A DNA stretch of 64,000 nucleotides from Clostridiales bacterium UBA7568 (GTDB lineage: Bacteria > Bacillota > Clostridia > Oscillospirales > CAG-272). The translations under genes and the position numbers were made by a program. The DNA is taken from NCBI GenBank assembly GCA_002479075.1, contig DLLG01000018.1:74687-138686 (forward strand), read 5' to 3'. The notes below the pieces were generated by a model. The model saw nothing but the letters and a program-made list of their open reading frames with translations, was not told where the DNA came from and ran no database searches. Every line of letters begins with the position of its first letter. Within the stretch, counting starts at the first letter, position 1. Positions 26,401 to 39,100 of this stretch are shown piece after piece.

Positions 26401-26901
26401 TCATCCCAAAATTCCGGCAATTCCGAACGAAATCAGCGACATTATTACACCCGCCGCCATAACGCCGAGGAGAGTTGAAAGGATCGCTTTCCAGAAAGGC
26501 ATATCAAGCATCGCGCAGACAAGGCTTCCCGTCCAGGCGCCTGTGCCGGGAAGCGGGATCATAACGAATATCGCAACGCCCCAGAAGCCGTATTTTGTAA
26601 TTTTTTCTTTGTTTTTCTCCGCCTTCCCGACAAGCCAGTTTGCAAATTTCGAAAAGAATTTCGATTTCTGCATCAGCTTGATTATCGCTTTGATGAAAAG
26701 AAGTATAAAAGGCACGGGAAGCATATTCCCCGCAACGCTGAGAAGATACGTCGGAAGAGGCTGCATTCCAAGCGCTGCCCCAAGCGGTATCGCACCGCGC
26801 AGCTCGATTATCGGTATCATCGAGCAGAAGAAAACACAAAGCTCCCTGCCGACGGTTTCAAGGAAAAAATCAGATATTGCCTGAGTTATTGATAAAAGCA
26901 T
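26401..26901 (-). CDS. Small multidrug export (Sm_multidrug_ex) family membrane protein
   Basis: 166 aa, four or so membrane helices. MIPIIELRGAIPLGAALGM and MIPLPGTGAWTGSLVCAML are the two inverted half-motifs of this DedA-related family (COG2426). Family members are annotated as putative exporters, with weak experimental support. GGAGAG precedes the ATG. It sits alone between metK and ribU on the same strand. Confidence 0.88.
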   Translation of the reverse strand: MLLSITQAISDFFLETVGRELCVFFCSMIPIIELRGAIPLGAALGMQPLPTYLLSVAGNMLPVPFILLFIKAIIKLMQKSKFFSKFANWLVGKAEKNKEKITKYGFWGVAIFVMIPLPGTGAWTGSLVCAMLDMPFWKAILSTLLGVMAAGVIMSLISFGIAGILG

Positions 26902-26955
26902 AATTTCTCTCCGAATTTATATTTTTCGCGTAATTATATGCGCTGTTTTCAAATT

Positions 26956-27555
26956 TTATTTCCTTCCGTGAAGGATCGGGGAAAGGCGCTTGTAGGTAAA
27001 GAATACTATGACAGAGACAACAAGCCCCTTGACGAATGTAAACGGCACATTGAAGATGAGAAGCGCCTGCGGAAGAGTTTCAATCGAAGGAAGAATTGCC
27101 CGATACATCGAAATTATCGTCTCCTCCGAAAGCCCGTATGCGCTCATATAGAACGGATATGTTATAAAATAGTTTACGGGAAGACTGGCTGCCGCCATTA
27201 CAAGCGACCCTGTCAAAGAGCCGATGAGAGCTGACTTTTTAGTTTTTATACGCTTGTATATTATTCCCGCCGGAGCAACGAAACAGCATCCGAGGATAAA
27301 GTTTGCGAGCTCGCCGACTCCCGCGCTTGACGATACAGCAATATGTATCGCGCATTTGATAAGACATACCGAAACACCCGCCAAAGGTCCGAGCGCAAAC
27401 GAAGCGAGCAGAGGCGGAAGATCGGAAAAATCAAATTTGACAAAGCTCGGAATTATAAATGCAAGCGGAAATTCGAGATACATAAGCACAGTCGCAACGG
27501 CGCCGAGCACGCCGACCGTCGCAACCGATTTGACACTGATTTTGCTTTCTTTCAT
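26956..27555 (-). CDS. ribU: Riboflavin ECF transporter S component RibU
   Basis: 199 aa, six predicted helices. FPLAFIIPSFVKFDFSDLPP and GPLAGVSVCLIKCAIH are the RibU signatures for riboflavin binding. It needs the shared EcfA/A'/T energising module, which is not in this window. The internal ATG is chosen because GGAGAAAGGG lies just before it; the longer ORF would run into the terminator hairpin. The FMN riboswitch upstream confirms the substrate. Confidence 0.95.
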   Translation of the reverse strand: MKESKISVKSVATVGVLGAVATVLMYLEFPLAFIIPSFVKFDFSDLPPLLASFALGPLAGVSVCLIKCAIHIAVSSSAGVGELANFILGCCFVAPAGIIYKRIKTKKSALIGSLTGSLVMAAASLPVNYFITYPFYMSAYGLSEETIISMYRAILPSIETLPQALLIFNVPFTFVKGLVVSVIVFFTYKRLSPILHGRK

Positions 27556-27574
27556 ATTTTCCCTTTCTCCGGGA

Positions 27575-27734
27575 AATAAAAAATCCCCGGTCAGACAGGG
27601 GGAACGCGGACTTCTCCGCAAATCTTTTCTCATCCGGACTTTGACCGTCGGTCAAGGAGTTTCACCTTGTCGGCGCCCGAAGGCGTTCGCAGACTGTAAC
27701 TGCCGGTATGGATTTTCGCCATTCCCCAAAGATC
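27575..27734 (-). promoter_or_regulatory. FMN riboswitch (RFN element) with terminator, controlling ribU
   Basis: Minus strand: P1 ATCTTT (27728-27733) with AAAGAT; GGGGAATGG, ACCGGCAGTTACAGTC, GAACGCC, AAGGTGAAACTCCTTGACCG, ACGGTCAAAGTCCGGATGAG. A CCCC..GGGG hairpin with TTTTTTA at 27577-27602 is the terminator. Confidence 0.95.
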
Positions 27735-27743
27735 TTTATAAAC

Positions 27744-27773
27744 TTTTCGGGGCAGGTTGCCCCGCCCCGAAAA
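27744..27773 (-). terminator. Terminator of the str operon, after tuf
   Basis: TTTTCGGGGC / GCCCCGAAAA stem 14 bp beyond the tuf stop. Confidence 0.8.
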
Positions 27774-27786
27774 ATCATAATGTTAA

Positions 27787-28992
27787 TTACTCAACGATTG
27801 TAGCAACAACGCCGGAACCAACTGTTCTGCCGCCTTCACGGATAGCGAAGTTAAGTCCCTTTTCGATAGCGATAGGTGTGATAAGCTCAACTGTCATATC
27901 AACGTTATCGCCGGGACGGCACATTTCAACGCCTTCAGGAAGTTCGATAGTACCTGTAACGTCTGTTGTTCTGAAGTAGAACTGAGGACGATAGCCGGGG
28001 AAGAAGGGTTTCTTACGTCCGCCTTCTTTTTCTGTAAGAACGTAAACCTGGCCAACGAACTTTGTGTGAGGATGGATGGAACCGGGTTTGCAGAGAACCT
28101 GTCCTCTTTCGATTTCGTTCTTCTGGATACCACGGAGGAGCGCGCCGATGTTATCGCCTGCTTCAGCCTGGTCAAGGAGCTTCTTGAACATTTCAACGCC
28201 TGTAACAGTTGTGCTCTTCTTTTCATCGGAGAGACCAACGATTTCAACTACGTCGCCAACCTTAACTGTACCTCTCTCAACTCTACCCGTAGCAACCGTA
28301 CCACGACCTGTGATGGAGAATACGTCCTCGACAGGCATAAGGAACGGAAGATCGGATTTTCTTTCGGGAGTAGGAATGTATTCGTCAACAACGTTCATAA
28401 GTTCGATGATGGACTTATATTCGGGAGCGTTGATGTCTGTAGATGTGCTCTCAAGAGCTTCTCTTGCGGAACCACGGATGATGGGTGTGTCGTCGCCGGG
28501 GAACTCGTACTGGTTGAGAAGGTCACGAATGTCCATTTCAACGAGCTCAAGAAGTTCGTCGTCGTCAACGAGGTCGCACTTGTTGAGGTAAACTACGATT
28601 GCGGGAACGCCAACCTGACGTGCAAGAAGAACGTGCTCGCGTGTCTGCTGAAGGGGACCGTCGGAAGCAGCAACAACGAGGATCGCACCGTCCATCTGAG
28701 CTGCACCTGTGATCATATTCTTAACGTAGTCTGCGTGTCCGGGGCAGTCAACGTGCGCATAGTGACGCTTCTCTGTCTCGTACTCAACGTGTCTTGTGTT
28801 AATTGTGATACCACGAGCTTTTTCCTCGGGAGCGTTATCGATCTGGTCATAAGCAAGGAATTCGTTCTTGCCGTTTGCAATAGAAAGCACCTTTGTGATA
28901 GCTGCTGTAAGAGTTGTCTTACCGTGGTCAACGTGTCCGATCGTACCAATGTTTACGTGCGGTTTGGTTCTTTCGAAATGAGCCTTTGCCAT
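27787..28992 (-). CDS. tuf: Elongation factor Tu
   Basis: 401 aa. G1 GHVDHGKTT near residues 18-26, G2 RGITINT, G3 DCPGHADY, G4 NKCD, and EF-Tu domains 2-3 ([30 protein letters not shown]). Delivers aminoacyl-tRNA to the ribosome. AGGAGG lies before the ATG. Last gene of rpsL-rpsG-fusA-tuf. Codon use is very biased (GTT, CTT, AAC), as in the most expressed genes of the window. Confidence 0.99.
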   Translation of the reverse strand: MAKAHFERTKPHVNIGTIGHVDHGKTTLTAAITKVLSIANGKNEFLAYDQIDNAPEEKARGITINTRHVEYETEKRHYAHVDCPGHADYVKNMITGAAQMDGAILVVAASDGPLQQTREHVLLARQVGVPAIVVYLNKCDLVDDDELLELVEMDIRDLLNQYEFPGDDTPIIRGSAREALESTSTDINAPEYKSIIELMNVVDEYIPTPERKSDLPFLMPVEDVFSITGRGTVATGRVERGTVKVGDVVEIVGLSDEKKSTTVTGVEMFKKLLDQAEAGDNIGALLRGIQKNEIERGQVLCKPGSIHPHTKFVGQVYVLTEKEGGRKKPFFPGYRPQFYFRTTDVTGTIELPEGVEMCRPGDNVDMTVELITPIAIEKGLNFAIREGGRTVGSGVVATIVE

Positions 28993-29057
28993 TATAAAAT
29001 CCTCCTTGTTTTGCGGAATTTTTCATCCCGCATTTATTTTTTTAATTTTTGTTTTGA

Positions 29058-31139
29058 TTAGTTGCCGGATTTCTTTCCGTTCATAATCTCTTCCGCGATG
29101 TTCTTCGGCACCTGAGCGAAGTGGCTCGGCTCCATTGAATACTGTCCGCGTCCCTGCGTTCTGGAACGGAGGTCCGTTGCGTATCCGAACATATTGGAAA
29201 GAGGTACTGATGCGGTTATCTGCGTTGCGCCGTTGAGCGGATCCATAGACTGGATGTTTCCGCGGCGCGAGTTGATATCGCCGATAACATCTCCGAGATA
29301 ATCGTCAGGCGTAATTACGACGACCTTCATGATCGGTTCCGTCAGTATCGGTGAAGCTTTTCTCATGGCATTTTTGAAGGCCATCGAACCCGCTATCTTA
29401 AATGCCATTTCAGACGAGTCAACTTCATGATAAGAACCGCCCGTAAGGGTTACTTTTACGTCTACTACGTTGTAGCCGGCAAGAATACCGGACTGCATCG
29501 CACCCTGGATACCTGCATCAACAGCAGGGATATATTCCTTGGGAACTTCTCCGCCTACTACCTTGTTGATGAATTCGTAGCCCTTGCCGGGTTCGTTCGG
29601 CTCGATCGTTATCTTAACGTGACCGTACTGACCCTTACCGCCGGACTGACGTGCATACTTGCAGTCTTCATCAGCTGAGGCTGTGATGGTTTCCTTATAT
29701 GAAACCTGAGGCTTGCCCACGTTTGCCTCGACCTTGAATTCGCGCAGAAGTCTGTCAACAATAATTTCAAGGTGAAGCTCGCCCATACCGGCGATGATTG
29801 TCTGACCTGTTTCTTCATCCGTATAGGTTCTGAAGGTCGGGTCTTCCTCAGCCAGCTTTGCGAGGGCTATGCCCATCTTTTCCTGGCCCGCTTTTGTTTT
29901 AGGTTCGATTGCAACCTTGATAACGGGTTCCGGGAATTCCATCGATTCAAGGACGATAGGATGCTTTTCATCGCACAGTGTGTCGCCTGTTGTCGTGTTT
30001 TTCGTACCGACAACGGCAGCAATGTCACCTGCGTAGCAAGCGTCTATATCCTTTCTTTCGTTTGCGTGCATCTGAAGAATACGACCGAAACGCTCTCTTA
30101 CGCCCTTTTCCGTGTTCAATGCGGTTTCGCCTGCATTGATGCAACCGGAATAAACGCGGAAGAAGCAGAGCTTTCCGACATAAGGGTCGGTCATAATCTT
30201 GAATGCGAGAGCCGCGAACGGAGCTTCATCGGAAGAAGGTCTCTCCTCTTCCTCCTCCGTATCGGGGTTTATACCTCTTATATGAGGAATATCGGTAGGT
30301 GCGGGCATATAATCGACGATTGCGTCGAGGAGCTTCTGAACGCCCTTGTTTTTATAGGACGTACCGCACACAACGGGAACGACCTTGTTTGCGATCGTTT
30401 CCTTTCTGAGCGCGCTCTTGATCTCTTCAACCGTCAGTTCTTCTCCGCCGCAATACTTTTCAAACAGAGCTTCGTCTGATTCGGCAATAGCCTCAATCAT
30501 ATTCTGTCTGTATTCGTTTGCGAGATCTACCATATCTGCAGGGATAGGCTCAACGCGCATATCCTTGCCCAAATCGTCATAATAGACGTCTGCTTCCATA
30601 TTGATAAGGTCGATGATGCCTCTGAAGGTATCCTCCTTACCGATGGGAAGCTGAATCGGAACGGGATTTGTTTTGAGACGTTCCTTCATCATTTTGATTA
30701 CACGATAGAAGTCCGCGCCGTTTATGTCCATCTTGTTGACATAAGCCATTCTCGGGACTCCGTATTTGTCAGCCTGACGCCATACGGTTTCAGACTGCGG
30801 CTCAACACCGCCTTTGGCACAGAAAACTGTTACCGAACCATCCAGCACTCTGAGCGAACGCTCAACCTCGACCGTAAAGTCAACGTGTCCGGGCGTGTCT
30901 ATGATGTTGATTCTGTTTCCCTTCCAGAAACAAGTGGTGGCAGCGGAGGTGATTGTTATACCTCTCTCCTGCTCCTGCTCCATCCAGTCCATAGTGGCAG
31001 AGCCATCATGGGTTTCGCCAAGCTTGTGTGTCTTACCGGTGTAATAAAGGATTCTTTCTGTGGTAGTCGTTTTGCCGGCGTCGATGTGAGCCATGATACC
31101 AATATTTCTTGTATGTTCAAGCGTATATTCTCTTGGCAT
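29058..31139 (-). CDS. fusA: Elongation factor G
   Basis: 693 aa. G1 [16 protein letters not shown]3 [10 protein letters not shown]4 NKMD, and domain IV/V motifs (ESFRE-like [25 protein letters not shown]). Drives ribosomal translocation with GTP. Normal length, ATG after AGGAG. It lies 65 bp ahead of tuf and 71 bp after rpsG in the str operon. Confidence 0.99.
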   Translation of the reverse strand: MPREYTLEHTRNIGIMAHIDAGKTTTTERILYYTGKTHKLGETHDGSATMDWMEQEQERGITITSAATTCFWKGNRINIIDTPGHVDFTVEVERSLRVLDGSVTVFCAKGGVEPQSETVWRQADKYGVPRMAYVNKMDINGADFYRVIKMMKERLKTNPVPIQLPIGKEDTFRGIIDLINMEADVYYDDLGKDMRVEPIPADMVDLANEYRQNMIEAIAESDEALFEKYCGGEELTVEEIKSALRKETIANKVVPVVCGTSYKNKGVQKLLDAIVDYMPAPTDIPHIRGINPDTEEEEERPSSDEAPFAALAFKIMTDPYVGKLCFFRVYSGCINAGETALNTEKGVRERFGRILQMHANERKDIDACYAGDIAAVVGTKNTTTGDTLCDEKHPIVLESMEFPEPVIKVAIEPKTKAGQEKMGIALAKLAEEDPTFRTYTDEETGQTIIAGMGELHLEIIVDRLLREFKVEANVGKPQVSYKETITASADEDCKYARQSGGKGQYGHVKITIEPNEPGKGYEFINKVVGGEVPKEYIPAVDAGIQGAMQSGILAGYNVVDVKVTLTGGSYHEVDSSEMAFKIAGSMAFKNAMRKASPILTEPIMKVVVITPDDYLGDVIGDINSRRGNIQSMDPLNGATQITASVPLSNMFGYATDLRSRTQGRGQYSMEPSHFAQVPKNIAEEIMNGKKSGN

Positions 31140-31210
31140 ATTTAAGCTCCTTAAATAAAAATTTGTTGTTCAGTTTGATACTCGCTGCGAACAATTCGTC
31201 GGCAAAATGA

Positions 31211-31681
31211 TCAATATCTGTAATGCGCGAATGCCTTGTTGGCTTCTGCCATCTTGTGCATTTCGTCTTTTTTCTTGACGGATGCGCCCGTATTGTTTAC
31301 GGCGTCCATAATTTCTCCGGCAAGTCTTTCGGACATATTGCGCTCGCTACGCTTTCTTGCGAAAAGTACGAGCCATCTAAGTCCCAGAGTCTGTCTTCTT
31401 TCGGGGCGAACCTCCATCGGGACCTGGTAAGTCGAACCGCCGACTCTGCGAGCCTTGACTTCAAGAACGGGCATAATGTTGTTCAATGCTTCCGTAAATG
31501 CGTCAAGAGCAGGCTTTCCCGTTTTGCTTTCAACCGTTGCGAATGCGTCGTAAACGATTTTCTGAGCTACGCCCTTTTTGCCGTCTTCCATAACGTTATT
31601 GATAAGCTTTGTAACTACTTTGGAGTTATAAAGCGGATCCGGCAAGACATCTCTCTTGGAAATCTGACCTCTTCTTGGCAC
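31211..31681 (-). CDS. rpsG: Ribosomal protein S7
   Basis: 156 aa, the standard length when the GTG start is used ([15 protein letters not shown]). That GTG has AAGGAGGG 8 nt upstream; the in-frame ATG further back overlaps the ribosome site. S7 initiates assembly of the 30S head. Conserved [11 protein letters not shown] and [10 protein letters not shown] are intact. Confidence 0.98.
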   Translation of the reverse strand: MPRRGQISKRDVLPDPLYNSKVVTKLINNVMEDGKKGVAQKIVYDAFATVESKTGKPALDAFTEALNNIMPVLEVKARRVGGSTYQVPMEVRPERRQTLGLRWLVLFARKRSERNMSERLAGEIMDAVNNTGASVKKKDEMHKMAEANKAFAHYRY

Positions 31682-31873
31682 TGTTATTCCCTCCTTCACA
31701 TATAATGAATATCATAGGTACTCGAAAGTTTCCTCCCGCTGTGCTTTGTCATTTTGAAAAGATGCTCTGCTGTCCGCCCGCACATATTTGCGCGAGTAAA
31801 ATAAACATATTATCTATCAAAAGCAAAAGCGCTTGCGATAAGATTTTAATACCTTTTTCCGCCTTATGCGGAC
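31682..31873 (-). other. Long rpsL-rpsG intercistronic spacer
   Basis: 192 bp without a gene inside the str operon. It may hold the S7 feedback site known between these genes in other bacteria; I see no clear terminator or consensus promoter in it. Confidence 0.4.
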
Positions 31874-32296
31874 TTATTTTGCGGCTTTCTTGCCGCGCTT
31901 TGCACCGTACAGAGAACGGCTCTGCTTACGGTTTGCAACGCCCTGTGCATCGAGCGTACCGCGGATGATATGGTAACGTACACCGGGCAGGTCACGTACT
32001 CTGCCGCCTCTGATAAGAACGACCGAGTGTTCCTGAAGGTTATGACCGATACCGGGGATGTAGCAGGTTGCTTCAAGCCCGTTTGTAAGTCTTACTCTGG
32101 CAATCTTACGGAGAGCCGAGTTCGGCTTTTTAGGTGTCTGGGTTGTAACCTTTGTGCATACGCCTCTCTTCTGCGGCGAGCTGAGATCGGTTGTAGACTT
32201 CTTTATGGAGTTGAAACCTTTCTGAAGCACGGGAGCCTTTGACTTGTACTGACGTTCCTGACGACCGTTGCGGACAAGCTGGTTAAAGGTAGGCAT
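31874..32296 (-). CDS. rpsL: Ribosomal protein S12
   Basis: 140 aa. [12 protein letters not shown] at the N-terminus, [20 protein letters not shown], and [13 protein letters not shown] identify it. The two positions where streptomycin-resistance substitutions occur (K of [12 protein letters not shown] near GRVRDLPG) carry usual family residues. ATG after AAAGGAGG. First gene of the str operon, with its own promoter at 32426-32454 and a CCCTGC/GCAGGG leader hairpin at 32347-32368. Confidence 0.98.
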   Translation of the reverse strand: MPTFNQLVRNGRQERQYKSKAPVLQKGFNSIKKSTTDLSSPQKRGVCTKVTTQTPKKPNSALRKIARVRLTNGLEATCYIPGIGHNLQEHSVVLIRGGRVRDLPGVRYHIIRGTLDAQGVANRKQSRSLYGAKRGKKAAK

Positions 32297-32425
32297 TAAA
32301 CATTTCCTCCTTTCGTTTTTAATAAATAAAATGTTTATATATCGTTCCCTGCAAGCGGTTTTGCAGGGTTGATACCGATTTTCTGCAAGCGGGCACACTT
32401 TCAATTGCACACTTACGTATCATAT

Positions 32426-32454
32426 ATCATATCATTAAAATTTCCTTTTGTCAA
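32426..32454 (-). promoter_or_regulatory. str operon promoter
   Basis: TTGACA-17-TATGAT on the minus strand, about 130 bp before rpsL. Confidence 0.8.
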
Positions 32455-32517
32455 CGGAATTTTTATAAATTTTATCTCTCATAAAGAGTATTATTTCCGT
32501 TTTTTTGCACAAAAATC

Positions 32518-32549
32518 CGAGGCGCACGAATTTTCTGTCGTGCGCCTCG
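32518..32549 (-). terminator. rpoBC terminator
   Basis: CGAGGCGCACGA / TCGTGCGCCTCG, 12-bp stem then a T-rich tail on the minus strand. It separates rpoBC from the str operon. Confidence 0.92.
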
Positions 32550-32578
32550 TTTTTTAAGCGGTTTTCGCTACTGTTTCT

Positions 32579-35500
32579 TTATGCCGTGAAAGCATCGTCG
32601 CCTTCGTCCTCATCCGTGCCGTCGGCGCGTCTGACCTCGACGTCGCGATAGCAGGCAAGTCCCGTTCCGGCAGGAATGAGCTTACCTATGATGACGTTCT
32701 CCTTGAGTCCGAGGAGGCTGTCAACCTTGCCCTTGATGGCAGCGTCCGTAAGAACCTTCGTTGTTTCCTGGAAGGAAGCAGCGGAGAGGAAGGACTCTGT
32801 CTGAAGAGCGGCCTTTGTGATACCGAGAAGAACGGGAGTTGCCGTTGCCGGGCGGAGAGTTCTCTCTCCCGCAGCAATTCTGCGCTCGATCTCCTCGTTT
32901 TCCAAAACAAACTCTGTGACATCAGCCATACTGCCCATAAGCAGGGACGTATCGCCGCCGTCCTCGATTCTGACCTTTCTTGTCATCTGGCGGGCAATGA
33001 CCTCGATATGCTTATCGTTTATCTTGATGCTTTGAGAGCGGTAAACTCTCTGAACCTCTCTGATGATATAGTCATAAACGGCGTCAAGTCCGTTGATTCT
33101 CGTAATGTCCGCAAGGCTCATATTACCCTCTGTGATAGCGTCGCCCCTGCTGATAAACGATCCCTCCGAAACAAGGATCTTTGTGCCGAGCGGAATCGGG
33201 TATACGGTTTCCTCGCCCTTTGCGTTTGTAACGATAACGTTTCTCGTCTTCTTTGTGTCTGCAATTCTGACAGTACCGTCAACCTCGCAGATAGTTGCCG
33301 TTTTCTTCGGTCTGCGGGCTTCGAAGAGCTCTTCAACTCTCGGAAGACCCTGCGTAATATCGGAACCGGCGATACCGCCCGTATGGAACGTTCTCATCGT
33401 AAGCTGTGTACCGGGTTCGCCGATCGACTGAGCGGCAATTATACCGACAGCCTCGCCTACGCTGACAGTCTTTCCGGACGCCATATCCGAGCCGTAGCAA
33501 TGAGCGCATACGCCGTGCTTCGCTTTACATTTGAGTATCGAGCGGACGTGTACTCTCTCTGCGCCGGAAGCAACGATCTTCTTTGCCATATCGGGGGTGA
33601 TGAAGTCGCCGTCGTGAGCAATAACCTCGCCCGTCGCCTTGTTGACAACATCTCCGATGAGGTATCTTCCGGGGAGACGGTCCTCAAGCGGCTCGATTAC
33701 GGAGTTTCCGTCCTTTACGTCGCTGACCCAGATACCTTCTCTCGTACCGCAGTCGTCCTCTCTTACGATGACATCCTGCGAAACGTCAACGAGACGTCTT
33801 GTAAGGTAACCGGAGTCTGCCGTTTTAAGAGCCGTATCGGAAAGCGATTTACGCGATCCTCTTGCACCGATGAAGTACTCAAGAACGTTCAGACCTTCAC
33901 GGAAGTTTGATTTAATCGGTATTTCCATTGTTTTACCGGTTGCCGAGAACATAAGTCCGCGCATACCGGCGAGCTGTTTCATCTGCGCGATAGAACCACG
34001 CGCGCCCGAATCAGCCATCATCTTTATCGGGTTATATCTGGAGAGGCACGCAAGAAGCGCTTCCTCAACCTTCTTCGTCGTTTCTTCCCAGACCTTGATT
34101 ACGCTGTCATAGCGTTCCTTGTCCGAAAGAAGTCCTCGACGGAAGTTCTTTGTGATCTGTTCGACCTCGTGCTCTGCGGCTGTGATAAGCTCCTTCTTCT
34201 CTTCCGGAACCGTCATATCGCTTACGGAGATCGAAATCGAAGCCTTTGTTGAATATTTGAAGCCGTTTGCCTTGATATCGTCAAGCACCTGAGCCGTGAC
34301 TGTCGGTCCGTGCGTCTTTATCGTACGGTCAACTATCTCGCCGAGCTGCTTCTTTGCCGTCGGGAAAGCGACTTCAAGATCGAGAAGCTTTGCGGGATCG
34401 CTTCTGTCAACAAAACCGAGATCCTGAGGAATGGGCTTGTTGAATATGAGACGACCGAGCGTAGCGTCGATTATGCCCGTGTGAACAACGCCGTCTATCT
34501 CCTTCGAAACTCTGACCTTGATAGGCGCGTGAATTCCGAGGTAACCGTTTTCATAAGCCATCATAGCTTCGTCGAAGTCGCGATAGAATCCGCCCTCGCC
34601 CTTTTCGCCGGCGCGGTCTATCGTCAGATAGTAAGAACCAAGCACCATATCCTGCGAAGGAACGGTTACAGCCTTACCGTCGGCAGGTTTAAGGAAGTTG
34701 TTTGCCGAGAGCATAAGGAATCTCGCCTCTGCCTGCGCCTCGCTCGAAAGCGGAACGTGAACAGGCATCTGGTCGCCGTCGAAGTCTGCGTTGAATGCTG
34801 TACAGACGAGCGGGTGAAGCTTGATTGCTCTGCCTTCAACGAGTATCGGCTCGAACGCCTGAATGGACAGACGGTGAAGAGTCGGAGCTCGGTTGAGCAG
34901 TACGGGATGATCCTTTATTACGTTTTCAAGAGCGTCCCAGACCTCGGGGCTGACTCTTTCAACCTTCTTCTTTGCGTCCTTGATGTTCGATGCGTTCTGA
35001 GTTTCGACAAGACGCTTCATAACGAACGGCTTGAAGAGCTCAAGCGCCATTTCCTTCGGAAGACCGCACTGATAGATCTTGAGCGAAGGACCGACAACGA
35101 TAACGGAACGTCCGGAATAGTCAACACGTTTTCCGAGCAGGTTCTGACGGAAACGTCCCTGTTTACCGCGCAGCATCTCGGAGAGGGACTTGAGCGGACG
35201 CCCGCTCGAGCCTCCCGTGACAGCCTTTCCGTGGCGACCGTTGTCGATAAGGGCGTCAACGGCTTCCTGGAGCATACGCTTCTCGTTCTTTATTATTATT
35301 TCCGGCGCCATAAGCTCATTGAGCTTTTTGAGACGGTTGTTTCTGTTTATTACTCTGCGATAAAGGTCGTTAAGATCCGAGGTTGCGTATCTGCCGCCGT
35401 CAAGCGGGACCATCGGTCTGATTTCCGGCGGGATAACGGGGATAACGTCAAGTATCATCCATTCGGGCTTGTTTCCCGAACGACGGAACGCTTCAACAAC

Positions 35501-36130
35501 CTCAAGTCTCTTGATTATCTTGAGCTTTTTCTGTCCGGAAGCGGAATTGAGCTCCGCTCTCAGCTCCTCGGAAAGCTTATCTATATCGATCTCCTGGAGG
35601 AGCTCCTTTATAGCCTCTGCGCCCATACCGACGCGGAAATCGTTTTCGTATTTTTCATACATATCGCGATATTCGCGCTCGGAAAGCACCTGCTTCTTTT
35701 CAAGCGGAGTGCTGCCGGGGTCGAGAACTATATACTGCGCAAAATAGAGAACCTTTTCAAGCGCTCTGGGAGAAATATCGAGTATCGTTCCCATTCTTGA
35801 AGGAATGGCTCTGAAATACCAGATGTGAGACACGGGAGCCGCAAGCTCTATATGACCCATTCTCTCGCGGCGGACTTTTTTGGTCGTAACCTCAACGCCG
35901 CATCTTTCGCAGACCTTGCCTTTATAACGCACGCGCTTGTATTTTCCGCAGAGACATTCCCAGTCCTTTGTCGGTCCGAAGATCTTTTCGCAGAAAAGAC
36001 CGTCCTTCTCGGCGCGGAGCGTGCGATAGTTTATAGTCTCCGGCTTTGTTACCTCGCCGTGTGACCAGCTTCTTATCATTTCGGGAGAGGCAAGCCCGAT
36101 TTTTATTGAATCAAAAACGTTTTTTGCCAT
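32579..36130 (-). CDS. rpoC: RNA polymerase subunit beta'
   Basis: 1183 aa. N-terminal zinc ribbon ([20 protein letters not shown]), the catalytic Mg triad in [11 protein letters not shown], the bridge/trigger region ([22 protein letters not shown]) and second zinc site ([13 protein letters not shown]). Lacks the large lineage inserts of Gram-negative homologs; typical of Bacillota. ATG after GGGGAG, 18 bp downstream of rpoB. Confidence 0.99.
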   Translation of the reverse strand: MAKNVFDSIKIGLASPEMIRSWSHGEVTKPETINYRTLRAEKDGLFCEKIFGPTKDWECLCGKYKRVRYKGKVCERCGVEVTTKKVRRERMGHIELAAPVSHIWYFRAIPSRMGTILDISPRALEKVLYFAQYIVLDPGSTPLEKKQVLSEREYRDMYEKYENDFRVGMGAEAIKELLQEIDIDKLSEELRAELNSASGQKKLKIIKRLEVVEAFRRSGNKPEWMILDVIPVIPPEIRPMVPLDGGRYATSDLNDLYRRVINRNNRLKKLNELMAPEIIIKNEKRMLQEAVDALIDNGRHGKAVTGGSSGRPLKSLSEMLRGKQGRFRQNLLGKRVDYSGRSVIVVGPSLKIYQCGLPKEMALELFKPFVMKRLVETQNASNIKDAKKKVERVSPEVWDALENVIKDHPVLLNRAPTLHRLSIQAFEPILVEGRAIKLHPLVCTAFNADFDGDQMPVHVPLSSEAQAEARFLMLSANNFLKPADGKAVTVPSQDMVLGSYYLTIDRAGEKGEGGFYRDFDEAMMAYENGYLGIHAPIKVRVSKEIDGVVHTGIIDATLGRLIFNKPIPQDLGFVDRSDPAKLLDLEVAFPTAKKQLGEIVDRTIKTHGPTVTAQVLDDIKANGFKYSTKASISISVSDMTVPEEKKELITAAEHEVEQITKNFRRGLLSDKERYDSVIKVWEETTKKVEEALLACLSRYNPIKMMADSGARGSIAQMKQLAGMRGLMFSATGKTMEIPIKSNFREGLNVLEYFIGARGSRKSLSDTALKTADSGYLTRRLVDVSQDVIVREDDCGTREGIWVSDVKDGNSVIEPLEDRLPGRYLIGDVVNKATGEVIAHDGDFITPDMAKKIVASGAERVHVRSILKCKAKHGVCAHCYGSDMASGKTVSVGEAVGIIAAQSIGEPGTQLTMRTFHTGGIAGSDITQGLPRVEELFEARRPKKTATICEVDGTVRIADTKKTRNVIVTNAKGEETVYPIPLGTKILVSEGSFISRGDAITEGNMSLADITRINGLDAVYDYIIREVQRVYRSQSIKINDKHIEVIARQMTRKVRIEDGGDTSLLMGSMADVTEFVLENEEIERRIAAGERTLRPATATPVLLGITKAALQTESFLSAASFQETTKVLTDAAIKGKVDSLLGLKENVIIGKLIPAGTGLACYRDVEVRRADGTDEDEGDDAFTA

Positions 36131-36148
36131 TTATCTTTCTCCCCTCTC

Positions 36149-39100
36149 TTATTCGTAATCATCGCCGACGTCGTCGATTCCGTCGTCATATTCTTCGGAA
36201 AACTCGTCTGAGAAGTCATCGTCGTCGACAACGCCGTTTTCGTCTTCAACGAGCATATCGTCCGTTTCGCCGTCGCCTGCAACCGTCTCGCCGATGTCGT
36301 CCTCCGTAACGTATGCGGGTCCTGCTTCGTTTTCAGCCTCACCGAGCTGCGAAAGCTCGATTTCATTGCCGTCCTCATCAAGAACCTTGATGTCAAGCGC
36401 GAGGGACTGAAGCTCTTTTACAAGAACTCTGAACGATTCGGGAACGCCCGGAGTCGGTATATTCTGACCCTTTACGATCGCTTCGAACGTTCTGACTCTT
36501 CCCGTCACGTCGTCCGATTTGACAGTCAGTATCTCCTGGAGGGTGTATGCTGCGCCGTATGCCTCAAGTGCCCATACCTCCATTTCTCCGAAACGCTGAC
36601 CGCCGAACTGCGCTTTACCGCCGAGAGGCTGTTGCGTGATTACGGAGTAAGGACCCGTGCTTCTTGCGTGAATCTTATCGTCAACGAGGTGGTGGAGCTT
36701 GAGATAATACATTATGCCGACGGTTACGGGGTTGTCAAACGGCTCGCCCGTTCTGCCGTCGTAAAGTATTCTCTTTCCGTCCGGACGGAGACCCGCTTCC
36801 TTGAGGGCTTCCGTAATATCGGATTCCTTTGCTCCGTCGAATGCCGGAGTCATAACCTTTACGCCGAGCGTTCTCGCTGCGATGCCGAGGTGAACCTCAA
36901 GCACCTGACCGATGTTCATTCGGGAAGGAACGCCCAGAGGGTTAAGAACGATGTCAAGAGGAGTGCCGTCTGCCATATAAGGCATATCCTCGGGAGGAAG
37001 AATTCTCGAAACAACGCCCTTGTTACCGTGGCGTCCTGCCATCTTGTCGCCGACAGATATCTTACGCTTCTGCGCAACGTAAACTCTTACCGTCTTGTTT
37101 ACGCCGGGAGAAAGCTCATCCGAGTTTGCGCGGGAGAACACCTTGACATCAACAACTATTCCGGATTCGCCGTGGCGGAGCTTGAGCGACGTATCGCGCA
37201 CGTCTCTCGCCTTTTCGCCGAATATCGCGCGGAGAAGTCTTTCTTCGGGAGTCAGCTCCGTTTCGCCCTTCGGCGTAACCTTACCGACGAGTATATCTCC
37301 CGCACGGACCTCCGTACCGATGCGGATGATACCCTCCTGATCAAGATCCTTGAGGGCGTCCTCGCCGCAGTTCGGGATCTCGCGTGTGATCTCTTCCGGA
37401 CCGAGCTTGGTATCTCTTGCTTCGATTGTGTATTCTTCTATATGAATTGAGGTATAAACGTCGTCTCTCACGAGTCTTTCGTTGAGAAGAACGGCGTCCT
37501 CGTAGTTATAACCTTCCCAGGTCATAAAGCCGATGAGGGCGTTCTTTCCGAGAGAAATCTCTCCCTTCGACGTTGCGGGACCGTCCGCAATAACGTCGCC
37601 CTTTTCGAGCGTCTCGCCGACGCTGACTATCGGTCTCTGGTTTATACAGGTTCCCTGGTTCGAGCGCTTGAATTTGAGCAGCTCATAAGTGTCCTTTATG
37701 CCGTTTTCGCGTCTGACAACAACCTTGTCTGCGCTGACATATTCGACAGTTCCAGCCTCTTTTGCGAGAACGCAGATGCCGGAATCGATAGCAGCCTTGT
37801 GTTCCATACCCGTTGCGACTATCGGAGAATCCGTCATAAGAAGCGGGACAGCCTGCTTCTGCATATTCGAACCCATCAGCGCACGGGAGTTATCGTCGTT
37901 GTCAAGGAACGGAATGAAGCCCGTTGCGACGGAAATAGCCATTCTCGGGGAAACGTCAACATAGTCAACCTTGCTTGCGGGAACTTCGATGATCTCGTTT
38001 CTTTCTCTGACAAGCACTCTGCGGTTTACGAAACGTCCCTCTTCGTCAACAGGCTCTCCCGCCTGAGCGATTATATAATCGTCCTCGACGTCTGCCGTCA
38101 TATACTCAACAATGTCCGTCAGCTTGCCGGTCTCTTTATCGACCTTGCGGTAAGGAGCTTCGATGAAGCCGTAATCGTTGAGCTTTGCGTAGCAGGCGAG
38201 ATACGAGATAAGGCCGATGTTCGGGCCTTCCGGCGTCTCTATCGGGCAGATACGTCCGTAGTGTGTGTAGTGAACGTCACGAACCTCAAACGACGCTCTG
38301 TCACGGGAAATACCGCCGGGACCGAGAGCCGAAAGACGACGCTTGTGAGTAAGCTCTGCAAGCGGGTTGTTCTGATCCATAAACTGGGAAAGAGGAGACG
38401 AACCGAAGAACTCTCTTATCGCGCCGACAACGGGTCGGCTGTTGATAAGCGACTGGGGCGTAAGAGATTCTGCGTCCTGGCTGTTCATTCTTTCCTTTAT
38501 ATTCTTATCCATCTTCGAGAAGCCGATTCTCATCTGGTTCTGGATAAGCTCGCCGACGGCGCGGATACGACGGTTGCCGAGATGGTCAATATCGTCCGTT
38601 GTTCCGATGCCGTGCGAAAGGCATATGAGATAGTTGATGGAAGCGAAAATGTCTTCCTTTGTTATATGGCGGGGAGAGAACTCGTTTATTCTCGTCTTTG
38701 CCGCATTTACGACAGCAGCCTTGAAATCGTCAAAGTCGCCGTCTGCCTGCTCCTGCATTTCGAGAAGCATTGCAAGGCTGACCTTCTCGCAAAGTCCCGC
38801 CTCTTCTTTAAGGTCGATACCGAAGATCTTCTTGCAATCAACCATTCCGTTCGAAATGAGCTTGCATTCCTTGTCCTCGCCGACCTTTACATATGCTTCC
38901 GTTACGCCCGCATCCTCGATCTCAAGCGCTTCCTCTCTGGAAAGCTCCTTGCCGGCGTCAAACATAAGCTCGCCCGTGATAGGATTGATAACGGGTCTTG
39001 TAAGCGTGCGTCCGGCAAGTCTTCTGCCGAGAGCGACTTTCTTATCGAATTTATATCTGCCGACAGCGCCGAGATCGTATCTCTTGGGATCGAAGAAGGT

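Noticed and set aside
34310..35800. 496-aa plus-strand ORF opposite rpoC
   Set aside because: Same reason: shadow of rpoC, no support for transcription or homology.
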